This document shows, one piece after another, positions 1 to 9,523 of a stretch of 64,000 nucleotides of DNA. The notes beneath the pieces are model-generated. The model saw only the letters and a program-made list of their open reading frames with translations, was not told the origin of the DNA and made no database searches. This stretch comes from Blautia sp. MSJ-9. Lineage in GTDB: Bacteria; Bacillota; Clostridia; Lachnospirales; Lachnospiraceae. Numbering within the stretch: the first letter of the stretch is position 1; the number at the start of each line of letters is the position of its first letter. The stretch covers positions 1 to 64,000 of the forward strand of contig NZ_JAHLQG010000053.1 in assembly GCF_018919065.1 (NCBI RefSeq), read 5' to 3'. The position numbers were made by a program, and so were the translations under genes.

Positions 1-3000
1 CTTACTTTAACGTTTGTGATAACCGGAGCATCTGGTGTGATTGCTGTTACAGAGAATGGATAAATGTTAGACCATCCGCTGAATACTTTCTTACCGTTTG
101 CATCACGTGTCCAAGCATGACAATATGCATAATATGTTCCCTGCTGTACATACTTGAAGTCACCTGTTGTTTTAATCTGGTTCTTTGTTACGTCAACACG
201 CTCTGTTGAGTAGTCGTTTGCTTTGGAGATAACATAGTCATATCCGCTTGCTCCATCGCTTTCACCAGAAAGGATTACAGTAGCTTTATTACCAACAACT
301 TTAACGCTACTGATTACAGGAGCCTGAATCTGAACGTTATTCATCTTAACGGTCTGAGAACCTGTATAGTTCTTGCTTCCTTCTTTAGCTGCAACTGTTA
401 CAGTACCAGCTGTTTCATCTTTTGTTACTGTATAGTCAGATGGATCAACAGTCATATTGCCATTTTTAACTGTTACAGTATCACCAGAAGAAGTTACATT
501 TGCCGCTGCGAAATCAAATTTGTCAATTCCCCATGCAAATGTGTTACCGCCTGCGACGTTATCAAATGTATATCCACCCATTGCAACAACATCTACATAG
601 AAGATTTTTCCATTAGTTGCATTAATAACGGAATCTGGATATGTAAAGTCGTCATCGGCAGACTGAGGACGGATATTTAATTTGTAATCTTTGCCCTCGA
701 CTAATGTCTTACCTGCAACAGTTACTGTTACCTGTGGTTTAACTGCAAGACCACTTGCATAAACGCCATTGGTTACTGTGATATCGCTTGCAGTGAATAC
801 ATTTGACATAATCTTAAATCCAATAGCATCGATAACATTAGTTGCAAGCACTTTCTTACCTTCAACTAATTTTCCATTAGTTGCGGTCGCAATAGTTGTA
901 CTTCCATCTTTTAATGTATCATTTAAATTACCTTCGTAATTTCCTTTTGCAACAGCTACAACATAGCCATAACCAGCATCTACATTATTGATATACTTGA
1001 TTTCATAATCAGTACCTTCTTTTAATCCTGCTTTGTCTGGAGTAAATGCTGCATTTGCAAATTTAAGCTCATTTCCTGAATAACGGAAGTAGAAAGCTCC
1101 TGTACCTGTACTCTGTACTACTTTGTTAGAAGTAGTATAAGATTTTTTATTAGAATCATAAACTTTTAATGTTCCGGTTAATGCAATTCCTTTAATATTA
1201 AATTTATGAGTCTTAGTACCTGTAAAGTTTTTATTTCCGGATTTAAGGGAAATGGTAACGGAACCAGCTTCTTTTCCTGCCTGAACATTTTCACCATAAA
1301 CTAAACGAGAAGTATTGAATTCATCTGTAACAGGTACACCATTTAAAGTGATTGATGCAACACCAGGTTTAAGCTGTTTTCCTGTATAATTCATAGTATT
1401 GTTTGTTACACCACTTAATGTAACAACTACATCTTCAGCATTTGCAGGAGTAATTTCAAATGTTGCGGATGCACTGCTGTCAGTAGCATAATCAGAACCA
1501 GCTTTTGGTACAACAGTAACAGTTGCAGTACCTACATTCTTATTATCTTTTACCTTTAATGTATAATCATCATTTAAAGTAAGAACAGAAGAACCATCTT
1601 TTACAACTAAATCAGGAATAATTTCTTTTCCTGTATATGTATAAGAAGATTTATCCAGTGTAATAGTAACTCCGCTGATTGATTTTTTAGTAATATTTGC
1701 AGCTTTAGCAAGGAATGTTTTTCCATTTTCGCTGTAATTACCTTTTTTGAATGTAACTGCAGCAACTAATTTACTTCCAACAGCATTATCACCAGCAGCA
1801 GCTTTAATCTCTTTTTCTGTTTTTCCTGTAAGATTAAAACTGCTTGGTACATAATAGAAGTTTACTGTATAGTCTTTGCCTTCTTCAAGTGTAGTTTTAG
1901 CTTTTCCTGATACAAGTTCTTTTTCAATTTTAAATTTAGACGCTGTCTTGTAAAGAGATGCATCTGCATCATTATCTGGATTGATTGCAACATCTTTAAT
2001 AGTAATATCATCAATTGCTACAGTTGCTGGACTAATTTTGAAGTAGAAATTCTTTACACAACCTTCATAACTTCCGTGACCAGTTAATGTAACTTTGACA
2101 GTTCCAGCGTTAACATTATCATCATAAGAGATAGAGTATTCATTTGATTTTAATCCAGCTGCTGCAGATAAATCATTTCCTGTATACAGACCAAAACCTG
2201 TCATTTTTTCAACCTGTTTAGCAGTTCCATCATAAGTTGCTAAACTTGTTGCGCTAGCAGCAGTAGTTGCTAATCCTGTGCCGTTGACCTTTATTCCAAT
2301 ATTATTAAAGTTTCTTGTTGTTAATCTGATTGGAAGTGTAATTGTACCAGTTACATTATTTCCTCCTGCCAGATAAGAAATAGTAAATGCTTTATCTACA
2401 AGACCAGTAGTACCGTTTGCTACAGCAGTTGTTAACGCAGGTTCAACTGTAACATTTACAGAGCTGCTAATATTACTTAATGTAAATGTTTTTCCATCTT
2501 CGCCTTTTAAAATAATCTGATCACCAATACCAGCAATAACGGCACTGACCTGAGCAGGTGTTTTATCTTTCAAATCATCTACATTAAGAGCTGCATTTAC
2601 TTCACCAGTACATTTGGAAAGATTACGAGCAACAATTTTATATCTATTTGTTGTTGTTGCAATTGAGCTTGTGACACCAGTAATATCGAAATTCTTCATA
2701 ATGTCACTGTTTGTATCTAACTGATTTACTGGAATAACTAACTGATAACCATCTTCAGATACATTGGTATCACCTGTGAATTCAGCATCATCTTTAATTG
2801 CACCAGAAATGTCAATGGTAGTTGTATCGTTAATCTTTACACCAAGTTTAACATCAGATTTTCCAAATTTCTGAGCAGTTCCTGTATACTGAACAGATTC
2901 AGTATTCATTGTTGCTTCAACTTTTTGAGCTCTGTTGGAATCTGTAATCGCAAATTTTGTAATCTGATATGTCGCAGATGCAGTTTCTCCAGTATAACCA

Positions 3001-3872
3001 TAAGCTGGAGAAGTTGGATCTTCTGTCCCTTTTACAGTACCTACTACAGTAATATTTTCACCTGTAACATTAGTAAAGTCATTTCCATTTGTAGAATAGT
3101 TCCAAGCAATACAATCCTTAGTTACTCCAGAAACTAAGCCGGTAAATTTATCTGTAGGAACAAGTTTCTGCTCTTTTCCGTTGTATGAAGTATTGTTAAT
3201 ACCTGCAAGAGTATTATTTGTAGATGTTTTTAATTCAGAACTTATGTCTTTAGCTGCTACTTTACCACCTTCAATTGTGCTCTGGTAAATAATAGTTCCA
3301 GCACGTTTTACAGTAACCATGAGGGATAAAGTCTTATTAAAGTCTTTTTTATCTGGAGTATAAGCTAAAATTCCATCACTAGCAGCTTTAACTGATTTAT
3401 TTGCAGCAAGATCACCTGATACTCCGCTACCAGCTGCTTCAATTCCATCTGCCAGCCAAATATAACTTGCTGTAATTGCATCTGTAGATGCATTAGCGGA
3501 TGTCTTTACTTCGTTTCCAGCAGCATCTTTTAATCCACCAGTAACAGTTACTGCACTACCCCAAGCACCTACTGTTACTTTTAAATTTGAGGTATATCCC
3601 TCGGTATTAGTTGTTGTACTATCAGCAGTAGCCGGAGCAACTGTTTCTTCTGTAGCAACTTCCGGAGCAGCTTCGTCTGTGAAAGCTTCTTCAGCAACAT
3701 CAGCAGTTGTATCGTCAATTACCGGTGCTTCAGATGTTACAGTAGCATCAGTACCATCGCTGAACTCAGCAGCCCATACCGGCACATTAGAAGTAGCAAG
3801 CATTGCAACAACAAGTGACATACTTAATGTCTTTTTTGCCATGCCCTTCTTTGTGTTTTTAATCTTTGTCAT
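1..3872 (-). CDS. large secreted repeat protein, paralogue 1 (C-terminus beyond window)
   Basis: About 1,290 codons are open on the minus strand and run off the left edge. The start ATG at 3872 follows a GGGGAA ribosome site. The N-terminus is a typical signal peptide: lysine-rich, then MSLVVAMLATSNVPVWAA. An acidic, Thr/Ala/Glu-rich linker follows, then many imperfect modules of about 80-100 residues. Several carry the pattern YTGKEIIPDLVVKDG ... DYTLKVKDNKNVGTATVTV, as in MBG/bacterial Ig-like repeats of Lachnospiraceae surface proteins. Near the visible C-terminal end there is a fibronectin-III-like segment (YDYVISKAND, then YYAYCHAWTRDANGKKVFS). Comparison with the paralogue at 10306-14514 suggests about 90 residues are missing beyond position 1. 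It is probably an exported adhesin or matrix protein; the function is inferred from architecture only. No anchor motif can be judged because the end is missing. Confidence 0.85.
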   Translation of the reverse strand, partial: MTKIKNTKKGMAKKTLSMSLVVAMLATSNVPVWAAEFSDGTDATVTSEAPVIDDTTADVAEEAFTDEAAPEVATEETVAPATADSTTTNTEGYTSNLKVTVGAWGSAVTVTGGLKDAAGNEVKTSANASTDAITASYIWLADGIEAAGSGVSGDLAANKSVKAASDGILAYTPDKKDFNKTLSLMVTVKRAGTIIYQSTIEGGKVAAKDISSELKTSTNNTLAGINNTSYNGKEQKLVPTDKFTGLVSGVTKDCIAWNYSTNGNDFTNVTGENITVVGTVKGTEDPTSPAYGYTGETASATYQITKFAITDSNRAQKVEATMNTESVQYTGTAQKFGKSDVKLGVKINDTTTIDISGAIKDDAEFTGDTNVSEDGYQLVIPVNQLDTNSDIMKNFDITGVTSSIATTTNRYKIVARNLSKCTGEVNAALNVDDLKDKTPAQVSAVIAGIGDQIILKGEDGKTFTLSNISSSVNVTVEPALTTAVANGTTGLVDKAFTISYLAGGNNVTGTITLPIRLTTRNFNNIGIKVNGTGLATTAASATSLATYDGTAKQVEKMTGFGLYTGNDLSAAAGLKSNEYSISYDDNVNAGTVKVTLTGHGSYEGCVKNFYFKISPATVAIDDITIKDVAINPDNDADASLYKTASKFKIEKELVSGKAKTTLEEGKDYTVNFYYVPSSFNLTGKTEKEIKAAAGDNAVGSKLVAAVTFKKGNYSENGKTFLAKAANITKKSISGVTITLDKSSYTYTGKEIIPDLVVKDGSSVLTLNDDYTLKVKDNKNVGTATVTVVPKAGSDYATDSSASATFEITPANAEDVVVTLSGVTNNTMNYTGKQLKPGVASITLNGVPVTDEFNTSRLVYGENVQAGKEAGSVTISLKSGNKNFTGTKTHKFNIKGIALTGTLKVYDSNKKSYTTSNKVVQSTGTGAFYFRYSGNELKFANAAFTPDKAGLKEGTDYEIKYINNVDAGYGYVVAVAKGNYEGNLNDTLKDGSTTIATATNGKLVEGKKVLATNVIDAIGFKIMSNVFTASDITVTNGVYASGLAVKPQVTVTVAGKTLVEGKDYKLNIRPQSADDDFTYPDSVINATNGKIFYVDVVAMGGYTFDNVAGGNTFAWGIDKFDFAAANVTSSGDTVTVKNGNMTVDPSDYTVTKDETAGTVTVAAKEGSKNYTGSQTVKMNNVQIQAPVISSVKVVGNKATVILSGESDGASGYDYVISKANDYSTERVDVTKNQIKTTGDFKYVQQGTYYAYCHAWTRDANGKKVFSGWSNIYPFSVTAITPDAPVITNVKV

Positions 3873-3889
3873 GATTATAGTTCCCCTTT
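3751..3889. repeat. 139-bp segment identical to 14393-14531 (paralogue 5' end)
   Basis: By eye these 139 bases match 14393-14531 without a mismatch. The block covers the ribosome site, start codon, signal peptide and first codons after it. Outside it the two genes diverge at once, both upstream (different leaders) and downstream. The boundary inside otherwise diverged genes suggests recent gene conversion or cassette exchange. Confidence 0.9.
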
Positions 3890-4045
3890 GGGTGGTGTAC
3901 AGGTTGGTTTTGTGGGAATTTTTATATACAGAATAGTTTTCACGACGGCAGAGTATATGAGATACATGATTTATAATTATGTTTTTATAGGATTTTACAT
4001 TAATATTATTAGTTATATCAGCGAATAATTATGTTGGCACGTAAA

Positions 4046-4086
4046 AAAGCCTTCAACCATATCAATAAGATACAATTGAAGGCTTT
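4046..4086 (-). terminator. rho-independent terminator of the PD-(D/E)XK nuclease gene
   Basis: A perfect 11-bp stem, AAAGCCTTCAA (4046-4056) with TTGAAGGCTTT (4076-4086), lies about 60 bp past the stop of the gene at 4147-5166. On the minus strand it is followed by a run of T. Confidence 0.8.
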
Positions 4087-4146
4087 ACTTTAGGCAATAA
4101 ATTTTCTTTTGTTCCCATTATGTATAAATGCCAATAGGGACGTATT

Positions 4147-5166
4147 TTAGGCAGTAAGGTTTGTTCCAATAGATGCTGCGATCTCTTTTAATTTATCTGC
4201 GGAAAATCCAGTATATTTTTCAATCTTATCAAGAGATTCTTTATCCTTAATCATCATTTTTGCAAGAGATAGATTTTTCTTTTCAACACCTTTCTCAATA
4301 CCTTGTTCGATACCCTGCTCAATGCCTTGTTCAACAAGTGCTTTTCCCAGATTACACATATTCTGCACCTCACTTTCAAATTCTTCTGTCATGGCGATGC
4401 CGAAATCTTTCTGAAGACGGTTTTTCTTTGTCTCAGAAGATGTGGAAAGAGAGAAGAGTGTATTCAACAGATCAAGAATCTCCAGATCACTCTCTTTATC
4501 TGCATCACCTAAATTTACAATAACAACCTCCATAAGGTCATAACCGTCAGGCGTTTCATAAGGTTTTCCCAATACTGTATCCTGTACAGTATGATATCTG
4601 AAAATCCCATTTCTGCGTTTTTTCGCCGGATCGGGGCAGATCCAGATACTGTAAACTTTCTGGAGTTTCTCATACTGCTCACCAGTAAAGACCGTTCCAT
4701 ACTGCTCGGAAATCATTCTTGCACAATAATAAAATCCTCTTGTAACTAATGGATATCCCGGAGTGTCATTTAACTGAATCTCCAGATTGATGATCAGCTG
4801 TACTGGTTCTGTGCTGTTTGGAATATACGCCTTAAAGCGGATATCATAATACACCGTCTGGTCTTTGATGGCAACTGCTTCGGAATTAAGGCTGTCTATC
4901 CGTTCATTTCCATTCAGTAGTAATCCGCTGCGGTCAGGTTGATCCTGGTGTACTGCGCGACTGGAGATTTCAATATTTTTTTTCAGGCAGTTATCGCAGA
5001 TAAATTTGACACTGTATTGGGAAAATTCTTTTGTACAGGATTTGAGAATCCAGGCAATGACTGCCTTATAGGTTAATAGTTTTTTGGCACATTCATCATA
5101 TCTTGCACGATCTGCGGCAAGGTCTATCGTTTGTGCCAGGTTCGTTTGACGTACTATGGATGTCAC
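4147..5166 (-). CDS. Rpn-family / PD-(D/E)XK nuclease 'transposase-like' protein
   Basis: This 339-residue protein resembles the Rpn recombination-promoting nuclease/putative transposase family. The N-terminal helical segment (LLTYKAVIAWILKSC) precedes the nuclease core, where YYDIRFKAYIP ... LIINLEIQLND gives the D and ExQ catalytic pattern. Near the C-terminus a low-complexity repeat, GIEQGIEQGIEQGIEKG, is typical of these proteins and prone to length change by slippage. Such genes are often multicopy and act on DNA; whether they move is unclear. The start is odd: the listed GTG (5166) lies inside the AGGAGG ribosome site, and the codon at the right distance (5157) is ATA, where an ATG may once have been. 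It ends in a strong terminator and stands alone. Confidence 0.8.
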   Translation of the reverse strand: MTSIVRQTNLAQTIDLAADRARYDECAKKLLTYKAVIAWILKSCTKEFSQYSVKFICDNCLKKNIEISSRAVHQDQPDRSGLLLNGNERIDSLNSEAVAIKDQTVYYDIRFKAYIPNSTEPVQLIINLEIQLNDTPGYPLVTRGFYYCARMISEQYGTVFTGEQYEKLQKVYSIWICPDPAKKRRNGIFRYHTVQDTVLGKPYETPDGYDLMEVVIVNLGDADKESDLEILDLLNTLFSLSTSSETKKNRLQKDFGIAMTEEFESEVQNMCNLGKALVEQGIEQGIEQGIEKGVEKKNLSLAKMMIKDKESLDKIEKYTGFSADKLKEIAASIGTNLTA

Positions 5167-5265
5167 CTCCTGTCACATATTTTGTACTTATATTTTATCA
5201 GAGCAGGTATTTATTTACCAGAGAAAATTTTCGACAATCGCAGGACAAATTCTGACAAAGAAAGA

Positions 5266-5286
5266 CTCCGATCGTAGTGACCGGAG
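5266..5286. terminator. terminator-like hairpin after the paralogue fragment
   Basis: A 5-bp stem CTCCG/CGGAG with an 11-base loop and T-rich flanks on both sides lies between the nuclease gene start and the orphan 3' fragment. A similar CTCC...CCGGAG hairpin recurs at 5913-5934. It is weak but correctly placed to end minus-strand transcription. Confidence 0.45.
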
Positions 5287-5324
5287 CCTTCTTTTTAGGA
5301 ATCTGTATTATTTACCCAAATGGA

Positions 5325-5741
5325 TTATTTAACAGTAGCCTTTTTCAGGTTTGACCATGGGCTGAAGACTTTCTTTCCGTCTTCGGATGTTCTGTTGAAT
5401 GCATGCATTCCAACTGTCCATGTTCCCTTTGGTACGTTCTTGAATGTAGCTGTTACTGTACCTTCTTTGAGGTTCAGTTTCTTGTGAGCTCCATAGTTGT
5501 ATGGACGAGTCTCACCGTTTTCTTTCTTGGAGGATGTTCCAAGTACTACGTCGTAACCAGTTGCGTTTGCAGCTGCTTTATATGTTACTTTGATAGTAGA
5601 TCCGTTTACTGTTACGTTTGTGATAACTGGAGCGTCTGGTGTGATTGCGGATACAACGAATGGATATGCGTTTGACCAGTCGCTGAATACTTTCTTACCG
5701 TTTGCGTCACGTTTCCAAGCGTGGCAGTATGCGTAGTAGGT
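5325..5741 (-). pseudogene. orphan 3' fragment of the large repeat-protein family
   Basis: An open frame of 138 codons plus stop matches the C-terminus of the gene at 10306-14514 without a gap. It contains the PDAPVITN fibronectin-like module and the same ending, SPWSNLKKATVK. The block of nucleotide homology is 5294-5742 against 10275-10723, including the 3' flank. It is near identical over the first 125 bases and slightly diverged after that. At 5742 homology stops abruptly, and the next codon in frame (5742-5744) is a stop. There is no start codon, ribosome site or signal peptide. It is a relic or a silent donor cassette, not a translated gene. Confidence 0.85.
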
Positions 5742-5912
5742 TTAGTCAGGAATATAAAAAACAGAAAAGTATATAGATGGAATAATTTATAACTATTATT
5801 TTAATGCTATAGTTTATTTAAATAATAGTTATATAGTGTTAAAGATATGATTAGAGATACTTTTGACAGAGCACTATGATAAGATATATTTCAATTTTAT
5901 TTTTTAAGAAAA

Positions 5913-5934
5913 CTCCAGCCGTAAATGACCGGAG
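5913..5934 (-). terminator. terminator-like hairpin of the DUF4143 ATPase gene
   Basis: CTCC and GGAG arms lie just past the stop at 5946. The run of six T lies on the plus-strand side; on the minus strand the hairpin is followed by TTTTC. It may work in both directions. Confidence 0.45.
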
Positions 5935-5945
5935 CTTTTTTGAAG

Positions 5946-7241
5946 TTACTTTTCGATACATTCTGGTTTAAGTAGGAAATCATAGATATTTATAGTCAAG
6001 ATACCATATTCATCGTAATATGGCTGAACGATATCTTTCGTAATGACGATTTTTTTAAAAGAGTCGTCAATCTTTCTGAAAGGTCGGATTTCCTGAGTGC
6101 GCTTTGCTTCATCAGGCAGCGAATATGCCGACTGGATATAGTATCTGGAAGAACCAAGGTTGCAAACGAAATCAACCTCCAGCTGTTTACGGATTACTTT
6201 TCCCTCCTTATCTCTTTCAGCAATAGGAACAACACCCACATCTACGTTGTAACCACGCATACGAAGCTCATTGTAAATTACATTTTCCATAGAATGGGTC
6301 TGCTCGAACTGACGAAAGTTAATTCTGGCATTGCGTAGTCCAAGATCGGAAAAATAATATTTCTTAGGAGTTTCAATATATGCTTTGCCTTTGATATTGA
6401 AACGCTGTGCAGATTCGATTAAGAAAGAATCTTCAAAATAGTCCAGATACTTCTTAATGGTATTTGCAGTAATTTTTGATTTTTTAACAGTCTTAAAAGT
6501 GTTTTTCAATTTTTCAGGATTGGTCAGCGAACCAATAGCAGAGGAAAGAATGTTCAGAAGATCTTCCAATTCACCAACATTTTTCACCCGGTTTCGCCTG
6601 GTAATATCTCGAATATAGATCTCATTGAATAAATTTTGTAATGCAGCAGCTTTATCATTTGCATCCTCACGTAACACAACCAAAGGAATACCACCATATA
6701 GCATATATTCGGACAATCCCATATACTTATCGCCATTGTAAACTGTCATAAATTCAGCAAAACTCAGAGGATACATATGAACCTCATCACCACGACCGGC
6801 AAATTCAGTAGCAATGTCTTTTGATAAAAGCTTTGCATTGCTTCCAGTCACAAATACATCCATATTATCTTTTCGCAGGTAACCGTTCAAAACGGCTTCA
6901 AAACAATCCAACATCTGAATTTCATCAAATAACAAATAGTACATTCCATCATCGATGACTCTGGAACGAATATAAGCCATGAACTTTTCCGGGTCAGCTC
7001 CACGCTTTTCTTTTTCGATTTGAATAAGGCTTTCGCCAATCATATAAAGATCATCCGCTGAGTCAAAGGCGAAACGAATGATATGGTCAGCATCTACACC
7101 AGTCTCCAACAGGTGATGATAAAAAAGATTATTCAGCAGATAAGATTTACCGCATCTGCGAATACCAGTAATAACCTTGATTAATCCGTTATTTTTTCTT
7201 TTTATCAATTTATCCAGATAGAAATCTCTACGAATCTCCAT
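5946..7241 (-). CDS. AAA_14/DUF4143 family ATPase
   Basis: This 431-residue protein has the two-domain layout of the AAA_14-DUF4143 family. The Walker A motif GIRRCGKS is near residue 27 and Walker B YYLLFDEIQML near residue 103, followed by the sensor-like segment VFVTGSNAKLL. The C-terminal DUF4143 half (about residues 200-420) contains the SDLGLRNARINFRQ region and a nuclease-like core (EVDFVCN). Family members are widespread, multicopy accessory ATPases of unsettled function, sometimes linked to mobile elements. The start is certain: AAGGAGG lies just before the ATG. A good promoter lies upstream at 7292-7320. It is a single-gene transcription unit. Confidence 0.88.
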   Translation of the reverse strand: MEIRRDFYLDKLIKRKNNGLIKVITGIRRCGKSYLLNNLFYHHLLETGVDADHIIRFAFDSADDLYMIGESLIQIEKEKRGADPEKFMAYIRSRVIDDGMYYLLFDEIQMLDCFEAVLNGYLRKDNMDVFVTGSNAKLLSKDIATEFAGRGDEVHMYPLSFAEFMTVYNGDKYMGLSEYMLYGGIPLVVLREDANDKAAALQNLFNEIYIRDITRRNRVKNVGELEDLLNILSSAIGSLTNPEKLKNTFKTVKKSKITANTIKKYLDYFEDSFLIESAQRFNIKGKAYIETPKKYYFSDLGLRNARINFRQFEQTHSMENVIYNELRMRGYNVDVGVVPIAERDKEGKVIRKQLEVDFVCNLGSSRYYIQSAYSLPDEAKRTQEIRPFRKIDDSFKKIVITKDIVQPYYDEYGILTINIYDFLLKPECIEK

Positions 7242-7291
7242 AAAAACCTCCTTGCGAAAGATTTTTGAAATCTGATACAGTTTTCTGTTCT

Positions 7292-7320
7292 ATTTTAGCA
7301 TTAAGTTAGGAACAAATCAA
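7292..7320 (-). promoter_or_regulatory. sigma-A promoter of the DUF4143 ATPase gene
   Basis: The -35 box TTGATT (7320-7315) and -10 box TAAAAT (7297-7292) are separated by exactly 17 bp, about 50 bp before the start codon at 7241. Confidence 0.7.
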
Positions 7321-7484
7321 TATAACACATTATTTAAGAAAGGATTTTTGCAACTTTTTACATTTATCCTTTGCAAGAATCAACATATAGTATATGTATT
7401 CTAAAGATTTTTATGTAAAGGAAGTACGAATGCTTGCATTATTTTCTGGAATTGCTATAGTTTCTGATCAGGTAGAAATTGATA

Positions 7485-7785
7485 TGTGACAATCTCAGAG
7501 GTTGATTAGTGTGATTTTCGAGCATCAGTTCTTTATTTGGAATAAAAACTTTTCCATTGATAAGTGTAAGCAGGCCGTATACAACCATGGCAGAATAAAT
7601 CTGGTTTCGACTTTTCAGCTACATGACAGAAGCCGCGAACTCATCTATTTTCGCATTTATGCCTTCACCGTAAACCATTAATGCCAGATTATTTTTTATC
7701 TGGTCAATATCATTGCGGATATAATAAAAAATTTTATCGTAAGGTCCGGAACTGATCCAGTAATTGGGATTATAGAAACTCCGCT
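7485..7785 (-). pseudogene. remnant of an AAA-ATPase-like / PD-(D/E)XK gene
   Basis: Reading the minus strand in one frame gives SFYNPNYW, SGPYDKIFYYIRNDID, NLALMVYGEGINAKIDEF, then a TAG stop at 7619-7621, then QIYSAMVVYGLLTLINGKVF. This is the middle of the AAA-ATPase-like family (the part after the P-loop domain). No start, no P-loop and no C-terminal nuclease domain remain. It is a decayed fragment on the opposite strand to, and of the same family as, the broken gene at 7885. It fills most of the otherwise gene-free stretch 7242-7884; I see nothing in 7321-7484. Confidence 0.75.
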
Positions 7786-7884
7786 GTCGAAATCTTTATA
7801 CTGACAATAGAGGCTAAACAATGTTATAATTTCTATAAACAGAAAATAGTAAAAATTAGTTTGGAAGAAAGGTGGTTTTTGTTT

Positions 7885-9069
7885 ATGGGATTATATTTAA
7901 ATCCAGGCAATGAGGGATTTTTTGAGTCGGTTTCTTCAAAAATTTATGTAGATAAAACAGAACTCATTCAATATACAAACCAGGTATTTCGAACTAAGCA
8001 GAAGTTCCTTTGTGTAAGTCGTCCAAGACGTTTTGGAAAATCTATGGCTGCTGAAATGCTGGCAGCATATTATCAGAGAAATTGTGATTCACAAAAATTA
8101 TTTGCCAACATGAACATAGCCAAAGATCCTTCATTTCCAGTTCATTTAAACAAATATAATACAATTTTTTTGAATATGCAGGATTTTTTCAGTCGTACGC
8201 ATAATATTGACAAAATGTGCGAACTTTTTAGCAAATATGTGCTCCGTGATCTCCTGAGAGAATATCCTGATCTTGATTATCTGGATCAGACAGATTTGAT
8301 TGATGTGCTACAGGAAATTTATAGAGAATACAAAATACCATTTGTTTTTATTATTGATGAATGGGACTGTATTTTCAGAGAAAATAAAAATGATATGGAA
8401 GCCCAGAAAAAATATCTGGATTTTCTCAGAAACCTGTTGAAAGATAGAAACTATGTAGGACTTACTTATATGACAGGAATTCTTCCTATCAAAAAATATG
8501 GTTCACATTCTGCCTTAAATATGTTTGACGAATTTTCTATGACCAATCCAGGAGCACTTGCTGAGTATGTTGGCTTTACGGAAAATGAAGTGAAAGAGTT
8601 ATGTGGACAATTTGACATGAGCTTTGAGGATACAAAGCGCTGATGATGTATTAACGCTGTTTATCCATCTGGGATATCTCGGATATGATTTTTCCAGAAA
8701 GGAAGCATTTATTCCAAACAGTGAGATCACAACAGAATTTATTACTTCCATACGGAATGCCGGATGGCAGGAAGTAGTTACAGCAATAAGAAATTCTGAA
8801 GAATTCTTCGGGTAACATGGAAACTAGATAATACAGTGGTTGCTGAGAAAATACAGGAAGCACATTTTGAATGGAAAGATGCATGGCAGGTATACAAAGA
8901 CGAATCAGATGTGACAGCTGATTTTCACGCTCGCAGAGAAGTAAATCAATTTCTTTCTGCAAGAAACCGTGCAATTCTGTTGGAAGGATTTGAGGTTCCG
9001 GGAATTACGGTGAGAACTGCTATGGAGAAAAAATTAATCTACCATCAGGAGGGCGGTTTTTATGAATGA
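7885..9069 (+). pseudogene. broken AAA-ATPase-like gene fused to an unknown gene end
   Basis: The start ATG at 7885 (AAAGGTGG ribosome site) opens a typical AAA-ATPase-like N-terminus: MGLYLNPGNEGF, then the P-loop SRPRRFGKS, with Walker B-like FVFIIDEWDC. The frame stops at 8643. The continuation SADDVLTLFIHLGYLGYD is in another frame from about 8630, so a junction there removed roughly 85 residues found in intact relatives and shifted frame. A second frameshift lies near 8800-8812. The final part (about 8880-9069, KDAWQVYKDESD ... LIYHQEGGFYE) does not fit the family's nuclease domain and looks like the end of an unrelated gene. It overlaps the start of the next gene by 8 bases (9062-9069). 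Confidence 0.8.
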
Positions 9070-9523
9070 TCCGGCATATGATTCAGGTTACCTAAATAGT
9101 GCAAAGCTATCTGGCAGATATTTATTTAAATTGATAGCACGAAACTGCTCTGACTGTTTTGACATAATCTATAAATATATGAAAAGTGATTATCGTAAAT
9201 ATATGGATATGGGAAACCCCTTGTATTTATGCAAAACTCCGAAGCAGATTCTGGGAAATATGGGAATTTCTGTAGACTTAAATACAGAAATAAGTGATAC
9301 TTATGATGAATTTATTCTGGAATGGATGTCTGACTGCTATGTTACTCTGCAATGGAAGTATAGGCTTTGGTCTTCGGAAATAATCGACATTGTAAAACCA
9401 GAAAAATTATATAAGCAGTATTATCCACTGCACGAAACATCTCTTACCAATGCGGTTACAAAAATATATGAGATTTATCATTTGAAAGACTTATGTATGC
9501 ATCGTGCTAAACGTATCTATTAA
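9062..9523 (+). CDS. antitoxin-like protein, related to the gene at 33577
   Basis: This 153-residue protein carries no catalytic motif I recognise. Residues about 30-50 (CFDIIYKYMKSDYRKYMDM) and 80-140 (FILEWMSDCYVTLQW, IIDIVKPEKLYKQYYPLH) align by eye with the protein at 33577-34074 (IFIRRFMRSKIAKRLDN, IGYLYRYLSITYELT, IIKPKELRGLFLPYH). That relative follows a DUF3990 toxin-like gene, which suggests an antitoxin-like role. Here the preceding partner survives only as the tail ending at 9069, and the two overlap as coupled genes do. The function is inferred. Confidence 0.6.
   Translation: MNDPAYDSGYLNSAKLSGRYLFKLIARNCSDCFDIIYKYMKSDYRKYMDMGNPLYLCKTPKQILGNMGISVDLNTEISDTYDEFILEWMSDCYVTLQWKYRLWSSEIIDIVKPEKLYKQYYPLHETSLTNAVTKIYEIYHLKDLCMHRAKRIY

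Noticed and set aside
4270-4340. Short tandem repeat (GIEQ codons) as a possible CRISPR or minisatellite
   Set aside because: It is an in-frame coding repeat typical of the Rpn-like family; there are no spacers.
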